The notes below the pieces were generated by a model. It was not told the origin of the DNA, did no database searches, and saw nothing but the letters and a program-made list of their open reading frames with translations. From the NCBI RefSeq assembly GCF_021277265.1, contig NZ_JAJSOH010000004.1, positions 62,001 through 126,000 of the forward strand: a DNA stretch of 64,000 bases, written 5' to 3'. The stretch is from Kineosporia rhizophila. GTDB lineage: Bacteria > Actinomycetota > Actinomycetes > Actinomycetales > Kineosporiaceae. The translations under genes were made by a program, and so were the position numbers. Positions within the stretch are counted from its first letter, which is position 1; every line of letters begins with the position of its first letter. This document shows positions 1 to 9,573 of this stretch, piece by piece.

Positions 1-36
1 GCACCGCGGCGAAGACGCCCTGCTCGATGCCCCACC

Positions 37-72
37 GCCTGACGCCTTGCCTGACGCCTTGCCTGACGCCCG
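37..72. repeat. 3 x 12-bp tandem repeat
   Basis: Two exact copies and one partial copy of GCCTGACGCCTT lie head to tail. The stretch 1-126, downstream of cobK, holds no gene I can recognise. A leftward frame opening at an ATG at 87 runs off the window edge, but it is only low-complexity Ser/Gly/Arg sequence across this repeat. Confidence 0.8.
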
Positions 73-126
73 GCCTCGCCGCGACATGCCCTTACATGCC
101 ACTGCGTACCGCTGAATTCCGTCCCC

Positions 127-870
127 TCAGTTGGCCCCGAGCCGTGCCAGCCATGCGACCGCCGCGCCCACGTCGTCCACGGTCTCCACCGACTCCGGCA
201 GGGCCGGGCGCTGAACCATGATTACTTCGATGCCCCGCTCACGGGCCGCGGTGAGCTTGGCCGCCGTCATCGGTCCGCCGCTGTTCTTGGTCACGAGCTT
301 GTGGACGTCCTTGGCGGCGAAGAGTCTCCGCTCGCCTTCCAGGGTGAAAGGGCCACGATCGAGCAGGATCTCGCAGTGGTCCGGTAGTTCGCCGTCCGGC
401 CGTTCCACGGCCCGCATGATGAACCGCTGGGGGAGGCCGGCGAAGGCGGAGGTCTCTTGGCGGCCGGTGGTGACGAGGACGTTGGTGTGTGGGGGGAGGG
501 GGGCTATCTGGGCTGCGGCTGCGGGGATGTCCGGCGTGAGAGTCCAGTTGTCGCCCGGGGCGGGGTGCCAGGCGGGTCGGTGCAGGACGAGCAGAGGGGT
601 CTCGGTGGTGCGGCAGGCGGCGGCCGCGTTGGCCGTGATGCGTTCGGCGAAGGGGTGGGTTGCGTCGACTACGGCGAAGATTCCCTCGGTCCGTAGATAC
701 TCGGCCAGCCCGGCCGCCCCGCCGAACCCTCCTACGCGAAGATCGCCCACTGGAAGCCGAGGCGACGAAACGCGTCCCGCGAGCGACGAGACCACCGAGA
801 GGCCACCCGTCATCAATTCTGAGGCCAGCAGGCGACCTTCGCCGGTGCCGCCCAGAATCAGGACCTTCAT
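127..870 (-). CDS. cobK: Precorrin-6A reductase CobK/CbiJ
   Basis: This 247-residue protein, normal for the family, reduces precorrin-6A to precorrin-6B with NAD(P)H in the cytoplasmic aerobic corrin pathway. The N-terminus MKVLILGGTGEG is the glycine-rich nucleotide-binding loop. The stretch SGGPMTAAKL near residue 195 is typical of CobK/CbiJ. The ATG shares a base with the TGA of the upstream cobF (TGATG), so translation is probably coupled. It is the last visible gene of a leftward cobL-cobM-cobF-cobK operon, and nothing recognisable follows before the window edge. Confidence 0.93.
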   Translation of the reverse strand: MKVLILGGTGEGRLLASELMTGGLSVVSSLAGRVSSPRLPVGDLRVGGFGGAAGLAEYLRTEGIFAVVDATHPFAERITANAAAACRTTETPLLVLHRPAWHPAPGDNWTLTPDIPAAAAQIAPLPPHTNVLVTTGRQETSAFAGLPQRFIMRAVERPDGELPDHCEILLDRGPFTLEGERRLFAAKDVHKLVTKNSGGPMTAAKLTAARERGIEVIMVQRPALPESVETVDDVGAAVAWLARLGAN

Positions 871-1640
871 CAGGCCCTGCGCCGCCGCAACAGGTAGGTG
901 TCCATGACCCAGCCCTTGCGTTCCCGGGCCTCGGCGCGAGCCTGAACGATCTGCGGGCCGACCTCCGTCACCGGGCCGGAGAAGAGCATCTCGTCCCTGG
1001 TGCCCAGGTAGGCGCCCCAGAAGATGTCCACGTCGGGGTCGGTGACCTGGGTGAAGGCGCACTCGCCGTCGAGCATGACCACCACGTTGTCCTGCCCGGC
1101 GGGCATTCCCTCGGCGAGCAGTCGCCCCGGGGTGATGTGGATGGGCTCGCCGATCCGGTTCAGCGGGATGCGGTGGCGGGCGGTGAGGGCGTGCAGGCTG
1201 CTTACTCCGGGAATGACGTCCCACTTGAAGGCGACGTTGCCGCGGGCGGTCAGTTCCTCGACGATGCGGATGGTTCCGTCGTAGAGCGAGGGGTCGCCCC
1301 AGACGAGAATGGCGCCGACGCCGTCCTCCTCGAGTTCTTCGGCGATCATCCGCTCGAAGATCTCGGCGCGTCGGTGGTGCCAGTCCTTCACCGCCTCGCC
1401 GTAGGCGGCGGCGGTGCGGTCGCGCTCGGGGTCGGTGGCCTGGACGAAACGGTAGTCGGTGCCCGAGGTTCCGCTGATGTGGCGCTCGCAGATCTCGCGG
1501 CGCAGCTGGATCAGGTCGTCCTTGGCGCTGCCCTTGTCGATCAGGAAGAACACGTCCACCGTGTTCAGGGCCTTGATGGCCTGGACGGTGACGTAGTCGG
1601 GGTCGCCGGCCCCGACCCCGATGAGCAGTACTTTCCGCAT
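870..1640 (-). CDS. cobF: Precorrin-6A synthase (deacetylating) CobF
   Basis: A SAM-dependent tetrapyrrole methylase of 256 residues. It methylates precorrin-5 at C-1 and releases the extruded acetyl unit, giving precorrin-6A. LIGVGAGDPDYVTVQ at the N-terminus and WGDPSLYDG near residue 110 are the SAM-binding signatures of this superfamily. CobF marks the aerobic route, because the anaerobic pathway uses CbiD instead. I chose the ATG at 1640 (MRKVLLIG) because it overlaps the TAA of cobM as TAATG; an in-frame start four codons earlier would lie inside cobM. The gene sits between cobM and cobK, whose reactions flank its own. Confidence 0.93.
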   Translation of the reverse strand: MRKVLLIGVGAGDPDYVTVQAIKALNTVDVFFLIDKGSAKDDLIQLRREICERHISGTSGTDYRFVQATDPERDRTAAAYGEAVKDWHHRRAEIFERMIAEELEEDGVGAILVWGDPSLYDGTIRIVEELTARGNVAFKWDVIPGVSSLHALTARHRIPLNRIGEPIHITPGRLLAEGMPAGQDNVVVMLDGECAFTQVTDPDVDIFWGAYLGTRDEMLFSGPVTEVGPQIVQARAEARERKGWVMDTYLLRRRRA

Positions 1641-2383
1641 TAGGCGCGGCACCTTTCACTCGAGTAGAGGTGGCTGTCGGGGAAGTCGCCGGCGGTCAGG
1701 ACGGGGCCGACCACGATGACCGCGGTGCGTCTGATCCCGGCCGCGTGCACCTGATCGGCGATCGTGGCCAGGGTGCCGCGCAGGATCTGCTCGTCGTTGC
1801 GGCTGGCCCGGGCGACCACGGCAACGGGGCCGTCCTGGCCGTAGATCGGGCTCAGCGTGCTGACCACGCTGTCGATCTCCTGGACGGCCAGATGAAGCAC
1901 CAGGGTGGAACGGCTCTCGGCCAGGGCTTCGAGTTCCTGTCCGGCGGGCATGGCAGTGGCGCGGCGGGCGATCCGGGTGAGGATGACCGACTGGCCCACG
2001 CCGGGAACGGTGAGCTCGCGTTTGAGGGCGGCTGCGGCTGCGGCGAAGGCAGGCACGCCGGGCACGATTTCGTACGGCACCTTGAGCTGGTCGAGGCGTC
2101 GCATCTGCTCGGCGACGGCACTGAACACCGAGGGGTCGCCGGAGTGCAGCCGGGCCACGTCTTCGCCGCGCTCGTGGGCCTGGTGCAGTTCGGCCACGAT
2201 CAGGTCCAGATCGAGGTTCGCGGTGTCGACAAGCCTTGCTCCGGGCGGGCAGTCGGCCAGCAGCTCTTCCGGGACCAGGGAACCCGCGTAGAGGCAGACC
2301 GGGGCCTTCTGCAGGATCCGCAGCCCGCGGATGGTCAGAAGGTCGGCGGCGCCCGGGCCGGCGCCGATGAAAAAGACCGTCAT
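1640..2383 (-). CDS. cobM: Precorrin-4 C11-methyltransferase CobM
   Basis: A SAM-dependent methylase of 247 residues that converts precorrin-4 to precorrin-5. It opens with MTVFFIGAGPGAADLLTIRG, the classic N-terminal loop of the tetrapyrrole methylases, and carries HSGDPSVF near residue 90. The start at 2383 is chosen because ATG overlaps the cobL stop as ATGA; a start eleven codons further up would add an unconserved tail inside cobL. Its product is the substrate of CobF, encoded immediately downstream. Confidence 0.93.
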   Translation of the reverse strand: MTVFFIGAGPGAADLLTIRGLRILQKAPVCLYAGSLVPEELLADCPPGARLVDTANLDLDLIVAELHQAHERGEDVARLHSGDPSVFSAVAEQMRRLDQLKVPYEIVPGVPAFAAAAAALKRELTVPGVGQSVILTRIARRATAMPAGQELEALAESRSTLVLHLAVQEIDSVVSTLSPIYGQDGPVAVVARASRNDEQILRGTLATIADQVHAAGIRRTAVIVVGPVLTAGDFPDSHLYSSERCRA

Positions 2384-3651
2384 GTCGCTGCTTCCACTGC
2401 CTTCCAGGCGCTCCACTGGGTGACCGGCATAGCGGGCCGCCAGCCGGTGAATCGCCCGATGGCCGTGGCCTTGGCGATCTCGATCTTGGCGAGGACGCCG
2501 CCGTACTGTGATCTGGCCTGCGCCAGCAGCATTTCCGATTCGAGGGTGGTCACGTTCACGACCATCCGCCCGCCGGGCGCCAGTGCTTCCCAGCAGTGCT
2601 CGAGCAGTCCGGGGGCGGTGAGCCCGCCACCTACGAAAATCGCGTCGGGGGTGGGTAGTCCGGTCAGTTCGGCGGGCGCCTCACCGGTTCTCACTTCCAA
2701 ATGGGGGACGCCCAGCAGCTCGGCATTGCGGGCGATGCGCTGGGCCCGCTGAGGGTCGCGCTCGATGCTGACGGCCCGGCAGGAGGGGTGCGTACGCAGC
2801 CATTCGATGCCGATGCTGCCCGCGCCGCCACCGACGTCCCAAAGCAGTTCGCCGGGCTCGGGGGCCAGGGTGGAGAGCGTGATCGCACGGACGTGGCGCT
2901 TGGTGAGCTGCCCGTCGTTCTCGTATGCCTCGTCGGGGAGTCCGGGGGTGCGCGACAGCCTGAGTGGTGCAGTGCCGGGGCGGCAAACCACGGCGAGCAC
3001 GCAGAGGGCCTTGGAGCCGGACGGAGCGTGCTCGGGAAAACCTTCGCTCGGCCACTCGTCGGCTGTTGCGGTGACACGGAACTCGTCCTGCGCACCGAGG
3101 TTGCCCAGGGCAGTGAGTTCGCTGGGGCCGAAACCGCGCTTGCGCAGCAGATCCGCGACCACCGCCGGAGACTCCTCGCCGGGCACCAGGACAAGCAGCC
3201 GGCGGGCCGGGGAGATGCTCGGCTGCAGGGTGGCGGCCGGACGCCCGACCAGGCTGATCACCTCGACGTCCTGCTGGGCCCAGCCCATGCGGGCACAGGC
3301 CAGGGAGACGCTGGAGGGGTGCGGCAGGACGGTCAGGTCGAAGCCGGGGGCCACGCGGGCGATGGTTGTCGCGATGCCGAAGAAGGTGGGGTCGCCGCTG
3401 GCCAGCACCACCTTGTGAGCGCCGGGGGTCTTGACCAGCAGCAACGGCAGGGCGCGCAGCAGGGGGCTGGGCCAGGGCACCTGCCGGGCAGTGACCTCGG
3501 GAGGCAGCAGGGCGAGCTGGCGATCACCGCCGAACACAACGTCGGCCTGGCTTAGGGCTTCGCGGGTGGCAGGGGACAGGCCGGGCCAGCCGTCTGCGCC
3601 GATGCCCGCGACGACGAGGCGTTCAGGGGAGGAGGGTGGAGCGGCGGACAC
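2380..3651 (-). CDS. cobL: Precorrin-6Y C5,15-methyltransferase (decarboxylating) CobL
   Basis: A two-domain enzyme of 423 residues. The N-terminal CbiE-type methylase carries ASGDPTFFGIAT near residue 85. The C-terminal CbiT-type methylase/decarboxylase carries the SAM motif GGGAGSIGIEW near residue 265. Together they turn precorrin-6B into precorrin-8. This is the first gene of the cob operon. I chose the GTG at 3651 because a TAGGGT hexamer ends seven bases upstream, the spacing seen at many leaderless starts in this window. Starts at GTG 3660 or TTG 3705 remain possible but lack ribosome binding sites. Confidence 0.9.
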   Translation of the reverse strand: MSAAPPSSPERLVVAGIGADGWPGLSPATREALSQADVVFGGDRQLALLPPEVTARQVPWPSPLLRALPLLLVKTPGAHKVVLASGDPTFFGIATTIARVAPGFDLTVLPHPSSVSLACARMGWAQQDVEVISLVGRPAATLQPSISPARRLLVLVPGEESPAVVADLLRKRGFGPSELTALGNLGAQDEFRVTATADEWPSEGFPEHAPSGSKALCVLAVVCRPGTAPLRLSRTPGLPDEAYENDGQLTKRHVRAITLSTLAPEPGELLWDVGGGAGSIGIEWLRTHPSCRAVSIERDPQRAQRIARNAELLGVPHLEVRTGEAPAELTGLPTPDAIFVGGGLTAPGLLEHCWEALAPGGRMVVNVTTLESEMLLAQARSQYGGVLAKIEIAKATAIGRFTGWRPAMPVTQWSAWKAVEAAT

Positions 3652-3658
3652 GGGCTCC

Positions 3659-3664
3659 ACCCTA
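3659..3664 (-). promoter_or_regulatory. -10 hexamer of cobL (leaderless)
   Basis: TAGGGT on the minus strand, then seven bases, then the GTG of cobL. No Shine-Dalgarno sequence is present, which fits a leaderless transcript. There is no clear -35. Confidence 0.5.
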
Positions 3665-3712
3665 GTTGAGGCGGTCTCGGGGGCTTGCGCTCGGGCGGTC
3701 TGCAAACCGGCA

Positions 3713-3746
3713 GTGCCCCCGGCGTCGGTCTCGACGCCAGGGGCAC
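3713..3746 (-). terminator. Strong hairpin between the small proline-rich gene and cobL
   Basis: Arms of 15 bp (3713-3727 and 3732-3746) pair with one mismatch around a 4-base loop. There is only a short T run, so it may end transcription of the upstream 82-codon gene or attenuate cobL readthrough. The rest of 3665-3924 shows no gene and no convincing cobalamin riboswitch. Confidence 0.5.
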
Positions 3747-3893
3747 CTGAGTCGGCTCTGGACCCTCCCTACGGCCAAGGCGCTCGATCGGCCGTCCGGA
3801 TCCATCCGCCTCGCCCGCCGCCATGAGCAAGTGAACCGTCTGGGGCAGACAAGGTGGAGAACGGCCCGGCTCTTCCTCGCCGCGGCTCGGTCC

Positions 3894-3939
3894 AGCGCTA
3901 CTCACACCTGGAAGGCAGCCTTACTCACACCTGAAAGGC
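3894..3939. repeat. 2 x 23-bp tandem repeat across a stop codon
   Basis: Units 3894-3916 and 3917-3939 match at 20 of 23 positions. The stop of the 82-residue gene (3925-3927) lies in the proximal unit, and the second copy lies just downstream of it. This is one of several stop-spanning duplications in the window. Confidence 0.9.
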
Positions 3940-4173
3940 AGGCTCCGGACGGCCCGGCGGCGGTGGCGCCGGGTCCGTTCCCGGCCCCGGGATGTCCGGG
4001 GTGGGGATGGGAGGAGCGGGCGCCGGCCCCGGCCCGCCCGGGCTGGGTGGCTCGAGCGGTGGGTCGGGCTCGGCCGGGGGCAGAGTCTGCTGCGTGTCTG
4101 GCTGGGACAGTGTTCGCTTCTGGGGGAGCGTACTGTCCGGATCGAGAACGGTCGTCTCGTCCAGAACGGTCAT
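3925..4173 (-). CDS. Small proline-rich hypothetical protein
   Basis: I do not recognise a family for this 82-residue protein. The first 35 residues (MTVLDETTVLDPDSTLPQ...) are acidic and threonine-rich. The remaining half is almost entirely proline with glycine, alanine and aspartate, ending EPAFQV. No signal peptide or cysteine is visible. A good ribosome binding site (AAAGGGG, about six bases before the ATG) supports it over the overlapping alternative frame. It lies downstream of the alpha-glucosidase gene on the same strand with a 61-bp gap. The sequence suggests a disordered cytoplasmic protein or a peptide precursor, but that is a guess. Confidence 0.65.
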   Translation of the reverse strand: MTVLDETTVLDPDSTLPQKRTLSQPDTQQTLPPAEPDPPLEPPSPGGPGPAPAPPIPTPDIPGPGTDPAPPPPGRPEPAFQV

Positions 4174-4215
4174 GGTTCACCCCTTTCCTGCGATCGAGTC
4201 GGCGATCCCTGGGCC

Positions 4216-4247
4216 AGTCCTGATGAGTCCTGGTCTAGTCCTGGTCA
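4216..4247. repeat. 3 x 10-11-bp tandem repeat across the alpha-glucosidase stop
   Basis: Copies AGTCCTGATG, AGTCCTGGTCT and AGTCCTGGTCA are contiguous. The stop codon (4235-4237, minus strand) spans the junction of the second and third copies. Confidence 0.85.
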
Positions 4248-5908
4248 ACCAGGATCCACGCCGCCGCGTCGGGCGGCAGCAGCTCACCCTCGAGGGGTGA
4301 ACTCGACAGGACAACCCTGCCGGGCGGCAGCGGGACCGCAACTGCACCGGTGTTGAGCACGCACACGAACCCGTTGCCCCGGGCCAGACCGAGCACCTGA
4401 TCCTCTTCGCCGGTCCAGACCAGCGGCCCGCCGTCGTGGCCGAGTTGGGGCAGCTCACGGCGCAGCCGGAGGGCCTCGCGGTAGAGCGCGAGCATCGAGC
4501 CGGGATCACCCTCTTGCGCCTCGACCGACAACTCACCCCAGGAGGCCGGCTGGGGAAGCCAGCCAAGAGCGTCCCCAAATCCGAGAGAAGGCCCACCCCG
4601 CTGCCAGGGGAGCGGAACCCGGCAGCCGTCGCGACCGCGCTCGGTGTGGCCCGAGCGCTCCCAGGTCGGATCCTGCAGCACTTCCTCGGGCAGGTCCTCG
4701 ACCTCGGGCAGACCTAGTTCCTCGCCCTGGTAGAGATAGACGCCGCCGGGCAGTGCGAGTGCATAAAGGATGGCCGCCCGGGCCCGGCGGGTGCCGAGCG
4801 CGACGTCGGTCTCGCCCTGGGGGAACTCCGGGGCGTTGCTGCCGGAGGTGCGCTGCTGGGGCCGGCCGAGCCGGGTGACGTGGCGGGTGACGTCGTGGTT
4901 GGAGAGCGTCCACATCACCGGCGCGCCGACCGAGTCGTGGGCCTCGAGCGAGATGCGGGCCGTCTCGCGCAGTTCCTTCGCGTGCCAGCGGGCGCGCATC
5001 AGCTCGAAGTCGAAGGCGGTGTGCAGGCGCTCGGGCCGCAGGTACTCGGCCAGCCGGGCGGAGCTCTCCACCCAGGCCTCGGCCACGAACACCTTGGGCG
5101 GGTCGTAGGAGTCGCCGACCGCACGCCACTCCTGCCAGACGTCGAGCACACCCGGCCGGTCCCAGTAGGGGTGGTCGGGAACCTTCACGCGGGCGAGGAT
5201 CTGCTGCTGGCTGAGGTTCAGGCTGGGCAGCGCCGGATCCTTGATCAGGCCGTGCGCCACGTCGATCCGGAAACCGTCGGCGCCGAGGTCGAACCAGAAC
5301 CGCAGGACGCTCTCGAACTCGGCCCGGACCTCGGGGTTGTCCCAGTTCAGGTCGGGCTGCTTCACGTCGAACAGGTGCAGGTACCACTCCCCGCCCTCGA
5401 CCCGGTGCCAGGCCGGCCCGCCGAAGACGGACTGCCAGTCGTTGGGGGGCTCGTCGCCGTCCGGTCCGGAGCCGGGCCGGAACACGAACCGGTCGCGCTC
5501 GGGTGAGCCCGGGGGTGAGGCCAGGGCGGCGGTGAACCAGGGGTGTTCGTCGGAGGTGTGGTTGGGCACCACGTCGAGCAGGACCTTCAGCCCGGCCGCG
5601 TGCGCCTCCTCGATCAGCGCGCGGGCCTGCTGCAGATCGCCGAAGGGGGCGTGGATGTTGCGGTAGTCGGCCACGTCGTAGCCGGCATCGGCCTGGGGGG
5701 AGGGGTACCAGGGGTTGATCCAGATCGCGTCCACCCCGAGCGAGGCGAGGTAGGGCAGCCGGGACCGGATGCCGCCGATGTCGCCCAGGCCGTCGCCGTC
5801 GGAGTCGGCGAACGACCGGATGTACAGCTGGTAGGTGACGGCGGAGCGGTACCAGTCGGCGGCTTGCTGGCGGGCAACGGGCTCATCGGTGAGGTCTGCG
5901 CTGGTCAC
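4235..5908 (-). CDS. GH13 alpha-glucosidase (oligo-1,6-glucosidase type)
   Basis: A 557-residue glycoside hydrolase family 13 enzyme, expected to release glucose from malto- or isomalto-oligosaccharides in the cytoplasm. The (beta/alpha)8 barrel shows the conserved regions in order: DVVPNHTS, GFRIDVAHG with the nucleophile Asp near residue 214, VFVAEAW with the acid/base Glu near 275, and SNHDVTRH with the third acid near 333. Length fits the family. I place the start at GTG 5908, seven bases after TAGCTT; a GTG eight codons upstream would begin before that promoter's expected transcript start. It lies 71 bp downstream of the DUF2505 gene on the same strand. Confidence 0.9.
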   Translation of the reverse strand: MTSADLTDEPVARQQAADWYRSAVTYQLYIRSFADSDGDGLGDIGGIRSRLPYLASLGVDAIWINPWYPSPQADAGYDVADYRNIHAPFGDLQQARALIEEAHAAGLKVLLDVVPNHTSDEHPWFTAALASPPGSPERDRFVFRPGSGPDGDEPPNDWQSVFGGPAWHRVEGGEWYLHLFDVKQPDLNWDNPEVRAEFESVLRFWFDLGADGFRIDVAHGLIKDPALPSLNLSQQQILARVKVPDHPYWDRPGVLDVWQEWRAVGDSYDPPKVFVAEAWVESSARLAEYLRPERLHTAFDFELMRARWHAKELRETARISLEAHDSVGAPVMWTLSNHDVTRHVTRLGRPQQRTSGSNAPEFPQGETDVALGTRRARAAILYALALPGGVYLYQGEELGLPEVEDLPEEVLQDPTWERSGHTERGRDGCRVPLPWQRGGPSLGFGDALGWLPQPASWGELSVEAQEGDPGSMLALYREALRLRRELPQLGHDGGPLVWTGEEDQVLGLARGNGFVCVLNTGAVAVPLPPGRVVLSSSPLEGELLPPDAAAWILVDQD

Positions 5909-5915
5909 GGTTCCG

Positions 5916-5921
5916 AAGCTA
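5916..5921 (-). promoter_or_regulatory. -10 hexamer of the alpha-glucosidase gene (leaderless)
   Basis: TAGCTT on the minus strand, then seven bases, then GTG at 5908. No ribosome binding site is seen. Confidence 0.5.
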
Positions 5922-5936
5922 CCGGCGCCCACCCGC

Positions 5937-5990
5937 CGTCACATTTTGGCCGTCACATTTTGGCTGTCACACCCGGCCGTCACATCCCGT
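5937..5990. repeat. 4 x 13-14-bp tandem repeat starting at the DUF2505 stop
   Basis: Two identical 14-bp units (CGTCACATTTTGGC) and two degenerate 13-bp units follow each other. The unit nearest the gene contains the stop codon of the DUF2505 gene (5980-5982), and every unit carries TGA in the same place on the minus strand. Confidence 0.9.
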
Positions 5991-6492
5991 ACGGCACCTG
6001 TCGTTCCAGCCACTGCAGCCGGAACTGGTGCTCCTCCTCGAGCCGGGCGCTCAGCGAGGCGGCCACCTCGGGGCCGCCCTTGCGGCCCAGGCGGCCGTGC
6101 GTCTCCAGCTGGACGGCGATCCAGAAGCGGGTGCCGACGGTGCCGGCCGGTTCCAGGCCCAGCTGGCCGACGATCGTGACCTGCGGGGCGGCGGCCAGCT
6201 CGACGGTGTACTCGCCCTCCCGGGCCCCGTTCCAGGCGGACTGCTGCCAGATCAGGGACTCGGTCATCATCGACTTGCCGCCGAAGAAGCGGCGCGCGGG
6301 CATGATGTCCGAGGCCTGGCGCTCCGAGACCTGGCGGAAGGCCCCGGCCCGTTCCCTCAGCTCCAGGACGTGGAAGTCCTCGTACCCGAGCTGCCGGGCC
6401 TTCTCGGTGAGATGTTCCAGCCGGGTCATCATCCGGAACGTCACCAGCGGTGAGACCCCGTAGACCCAGTCCAGACCGAACTGCGCTGACAT
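5980..6492 (-). CDS. DUF2505 domain-containing protein
   Basis: A 170-residue protein of unknown biochemical function that I assign to DUF2505, an actinobacterial family of about 160-170 residues with an SRPBCC-like beta-sheet pattern. Features that fit are the start MSAQFGLDWVYGVSP, the alternating strand pattern, SLIWQQSAW in the middle and a C-terminal helix EEEHQFRLQWLE. There is no signal peptide or membrane segment. The ATG at 6492 is preceded by GAGGAGG about eight bases upstream. The gene is divergent from ettA and upstream of the alpha-glucosidase gene, which seems to have its own promoter. Confidence 0.75.
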   Translation of the reverse strand: MSAQFGLDWVYGVSPLVTFRMMTRLEHLTEKARQLGYEDFHVLELRERAGAFRQVSERQASDIMPARRFFGGKSMMTESLIWQQSAWNGAREGEYTVELAAAPQVTIVGQLGLEPAGTVGTRFWIAVQLETHGRLGRKGGPEVAASLSARLEEEHQFRLQWLERQVPYGM

Positions 6493-6632
6493 GGCTGAGT
6501 GTCCTCCTCGCTGCCGGACTCTAGGACATGATCCGGATTCATGGGACGACCGACGTCGCCACCCTGCCAGATCGGCAGGCCGGTCCACGGCGGGTGAGCG
6601 TGTGGGCGGACGGGGGAAGGCTCGGGCTGGGA

Positions 6633-6638
6633 TAGCCT
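6633..6638 (+). promoter_or_regulatory. -10 hexamer of ettA (leaderless)
   Basis: TAGCCT, seven bases, then the GTG of ettA. No Shine-Dalgarno sequence. Confidence 0.5.
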
Positions 6639-6645
6639 GTGGTGC

Positions 6646-8328
<1,683 letters not shown>

Positions 8329-8350
8329 TCTTTCAGAGCCGAAGAGCCAA

Positions 8351-8414
8351 CAACAACGGACGCCCTTGGTCACCGAAAAGGTGGCCGAGGGCGTCCGTTG
8401 TTGGTTGGGTTTTT
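8351..8414 (+). terminator. Intrinsic terminator after ettA
   Basis: Arms of 24 bp (8351-8374 and 8380-8403) pair completely if two G-U pairs are allowed, around a GAAAA loop, followed by GTTGGGTTTTT. It separates ettA from the convergent flippase-like gene. Confidence 0.92.
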
Positions 8415-9436
8415 CAGACCGCGTTCTGCCGCCGCAGCACGACCAGGGCGACCCAGCCGATCGGCACCCGGATCCAGAAGGTGATGACGCGGAAGAGCAG
8501 GGCGGCCGAAAGGGCGGCGGATTCGTCCACCTGGATTGCTGTGAGGCCGAGGAACAGGGCGGTCTCGGCGGCCCCGATACCTCCGGGCACCGGCACTGTC
8601 CCGGCAATGGCCGAGCCCCCGATCACCACCACAGCCATCAGGATCAATGGAGCGCTCTGGTCGAAGGCGGCCAGCGAGGCCGCGAGCACCGCAACGAAGC
8701 CCAGGGTCACAGCCAGGTGCCCCACCACAGCCAGGGCGAGCCGCTTCTTGCTGGTCACGATGTGCCGGAGTTCGGGGCCGGCCTCACGGAACGGCTGCAC
8801 CACGTGTTTCACGAAAAGGGCCCGCCCCCACGGCCAGAACCGCAGCAACAACGCTGCAGCCAGCACCACCCCGGCGACGATGGCCACAGCCAGCCAGGGC
8901 ACGTGCGGGGCGTCGGACATATTGCGGCCGGACAGGGCCAGCAGCAGTGTGATGGCGACCGCGGTGACCAGTACCGACATGGTCTGGACGAGTCCGACCA
9001 CGGCCACCGCCACCGCCACCGGGACGTCCTTGCGGGTCAGGTAGCGCACGTTCAGCGCCAGCCCGCCGGCACTGGCCGGCGTGATCAGGTTGACGAACGA
9101 GGTGGCCAGCTGGACCAGGGTGATCTGGCCGAAGGGGATCCGGCCGGGGGAGAAGGCCAGGAACCCGGCCGCGCTGCCGACCACCGGCAGGATCGAGAAC
9201 AGCAGCGCCACGCTCAGCCAGACCGGGTCGGTGTCGCGCAGCCGCTGCCACAGGTCGGCGAAGTCGACCCGCTGGACCAGCAGGTAGACGGCCACGACCG
9301 AGGCCACCCCGAGGACCACCCGGCCGATCAGGGCGCCCCGGCCCCGCTGGCGGGCGTCCGGATCGGCGGGAGCGGGCACTGGCTCCTCCGGCACAGAATC
9401 AGGCTGTGCGGCTGGGACATCGGTGGGCAGGGACAC
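8414..9436 (-). CDS. Flippase-like / lysylphosphatidylglycerol synthase TM domain protein
   Basis: A 340-residue integral membrane protein of the UPF0104/LPG_synthase_TM family. A proline-rich cytoplasmic leader of about 35 residues is followed by about eight hydrophobic segments. The late motif PVPGGIGAAE is the family hallmark. In MprF-type proteins this module flips aminoacylated lipids, but stand-alone members may move other lipid-linked substrates, so the substrate is open. No aminoacyltransferase domain is attached. The GTG at 9436 has GAAGGTGG just upstream. It ends at the ettA terminator. Confidence 0.85.
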   Translation of the reverse strand: MSLPTDVPAAQPDSVPEEPVPAPADPDARQRGRGALIGRVVLGVASVVAVYLLVQRVDFADLWQRLRDTDPVWLSVALLFSILPVVGSAAGFLAFSPGRIPFGQITLVQLATSFVNLITPASAGGLALNVRYLTRKDVPVAVAVAVVGLVQTMSVLVTAVAITLLLALSGRNMSDAPHVPWLAVAIVAGVVLAAALLLRFWPWGRALFVKHVVQPFREAGPELRHIVTSKKRLALAVVGHLAVTLGFVAVLAASLAAFDQSAPLILMAVVVIGGSAIAGTVPVPGGIGAAETALFLGLTAIQVDESAALSAALLFRVITFWIRVPIGWVALVVLRRQNAV

Positions 9437-9522
9437 GCTGCCACCTTCGCACAGCGCGCTGAGCAGCGGGAAAACAACGGTTGCAGTTCAGGGACGAATC
9501 AGGGACGAACCGGAGTAGGCCT

Positions 9523-9573
9523 GCCCTTTCGGTCAACCCGCCTTTTCGGTCAGGCCGCCTTTTCGGTCAGGCC
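9523..9573. repeat. 3 x 17-bp tandem repeat across a stop codon
   Basis: Units at 9523-9539, 9540-9556 and 9557-9573; the last two are identical (GCCTTTTCGGTCAGGCC). The stop of the coiled-coil gene (9567-9569) lies in the unit nearest the gene. Confidence 0.92.

Noticed and set aside
127..1659. Single long protein combining cobF region and CobK
   Set aside because: The upstream two thirds are an arginine-rich shadow of cobF; true CobK starts at the ATG at 870.
3652..3924. Possible cobalamin riboswitch upstream of cobL
   Set aside because: A hairpin and a GGCACTG stretch are present, but the B12-box core (AGCCAGGAGACC-like) and conserved GGTGCAAATCC elements are not found in order. The cobL start also appears leaderless.
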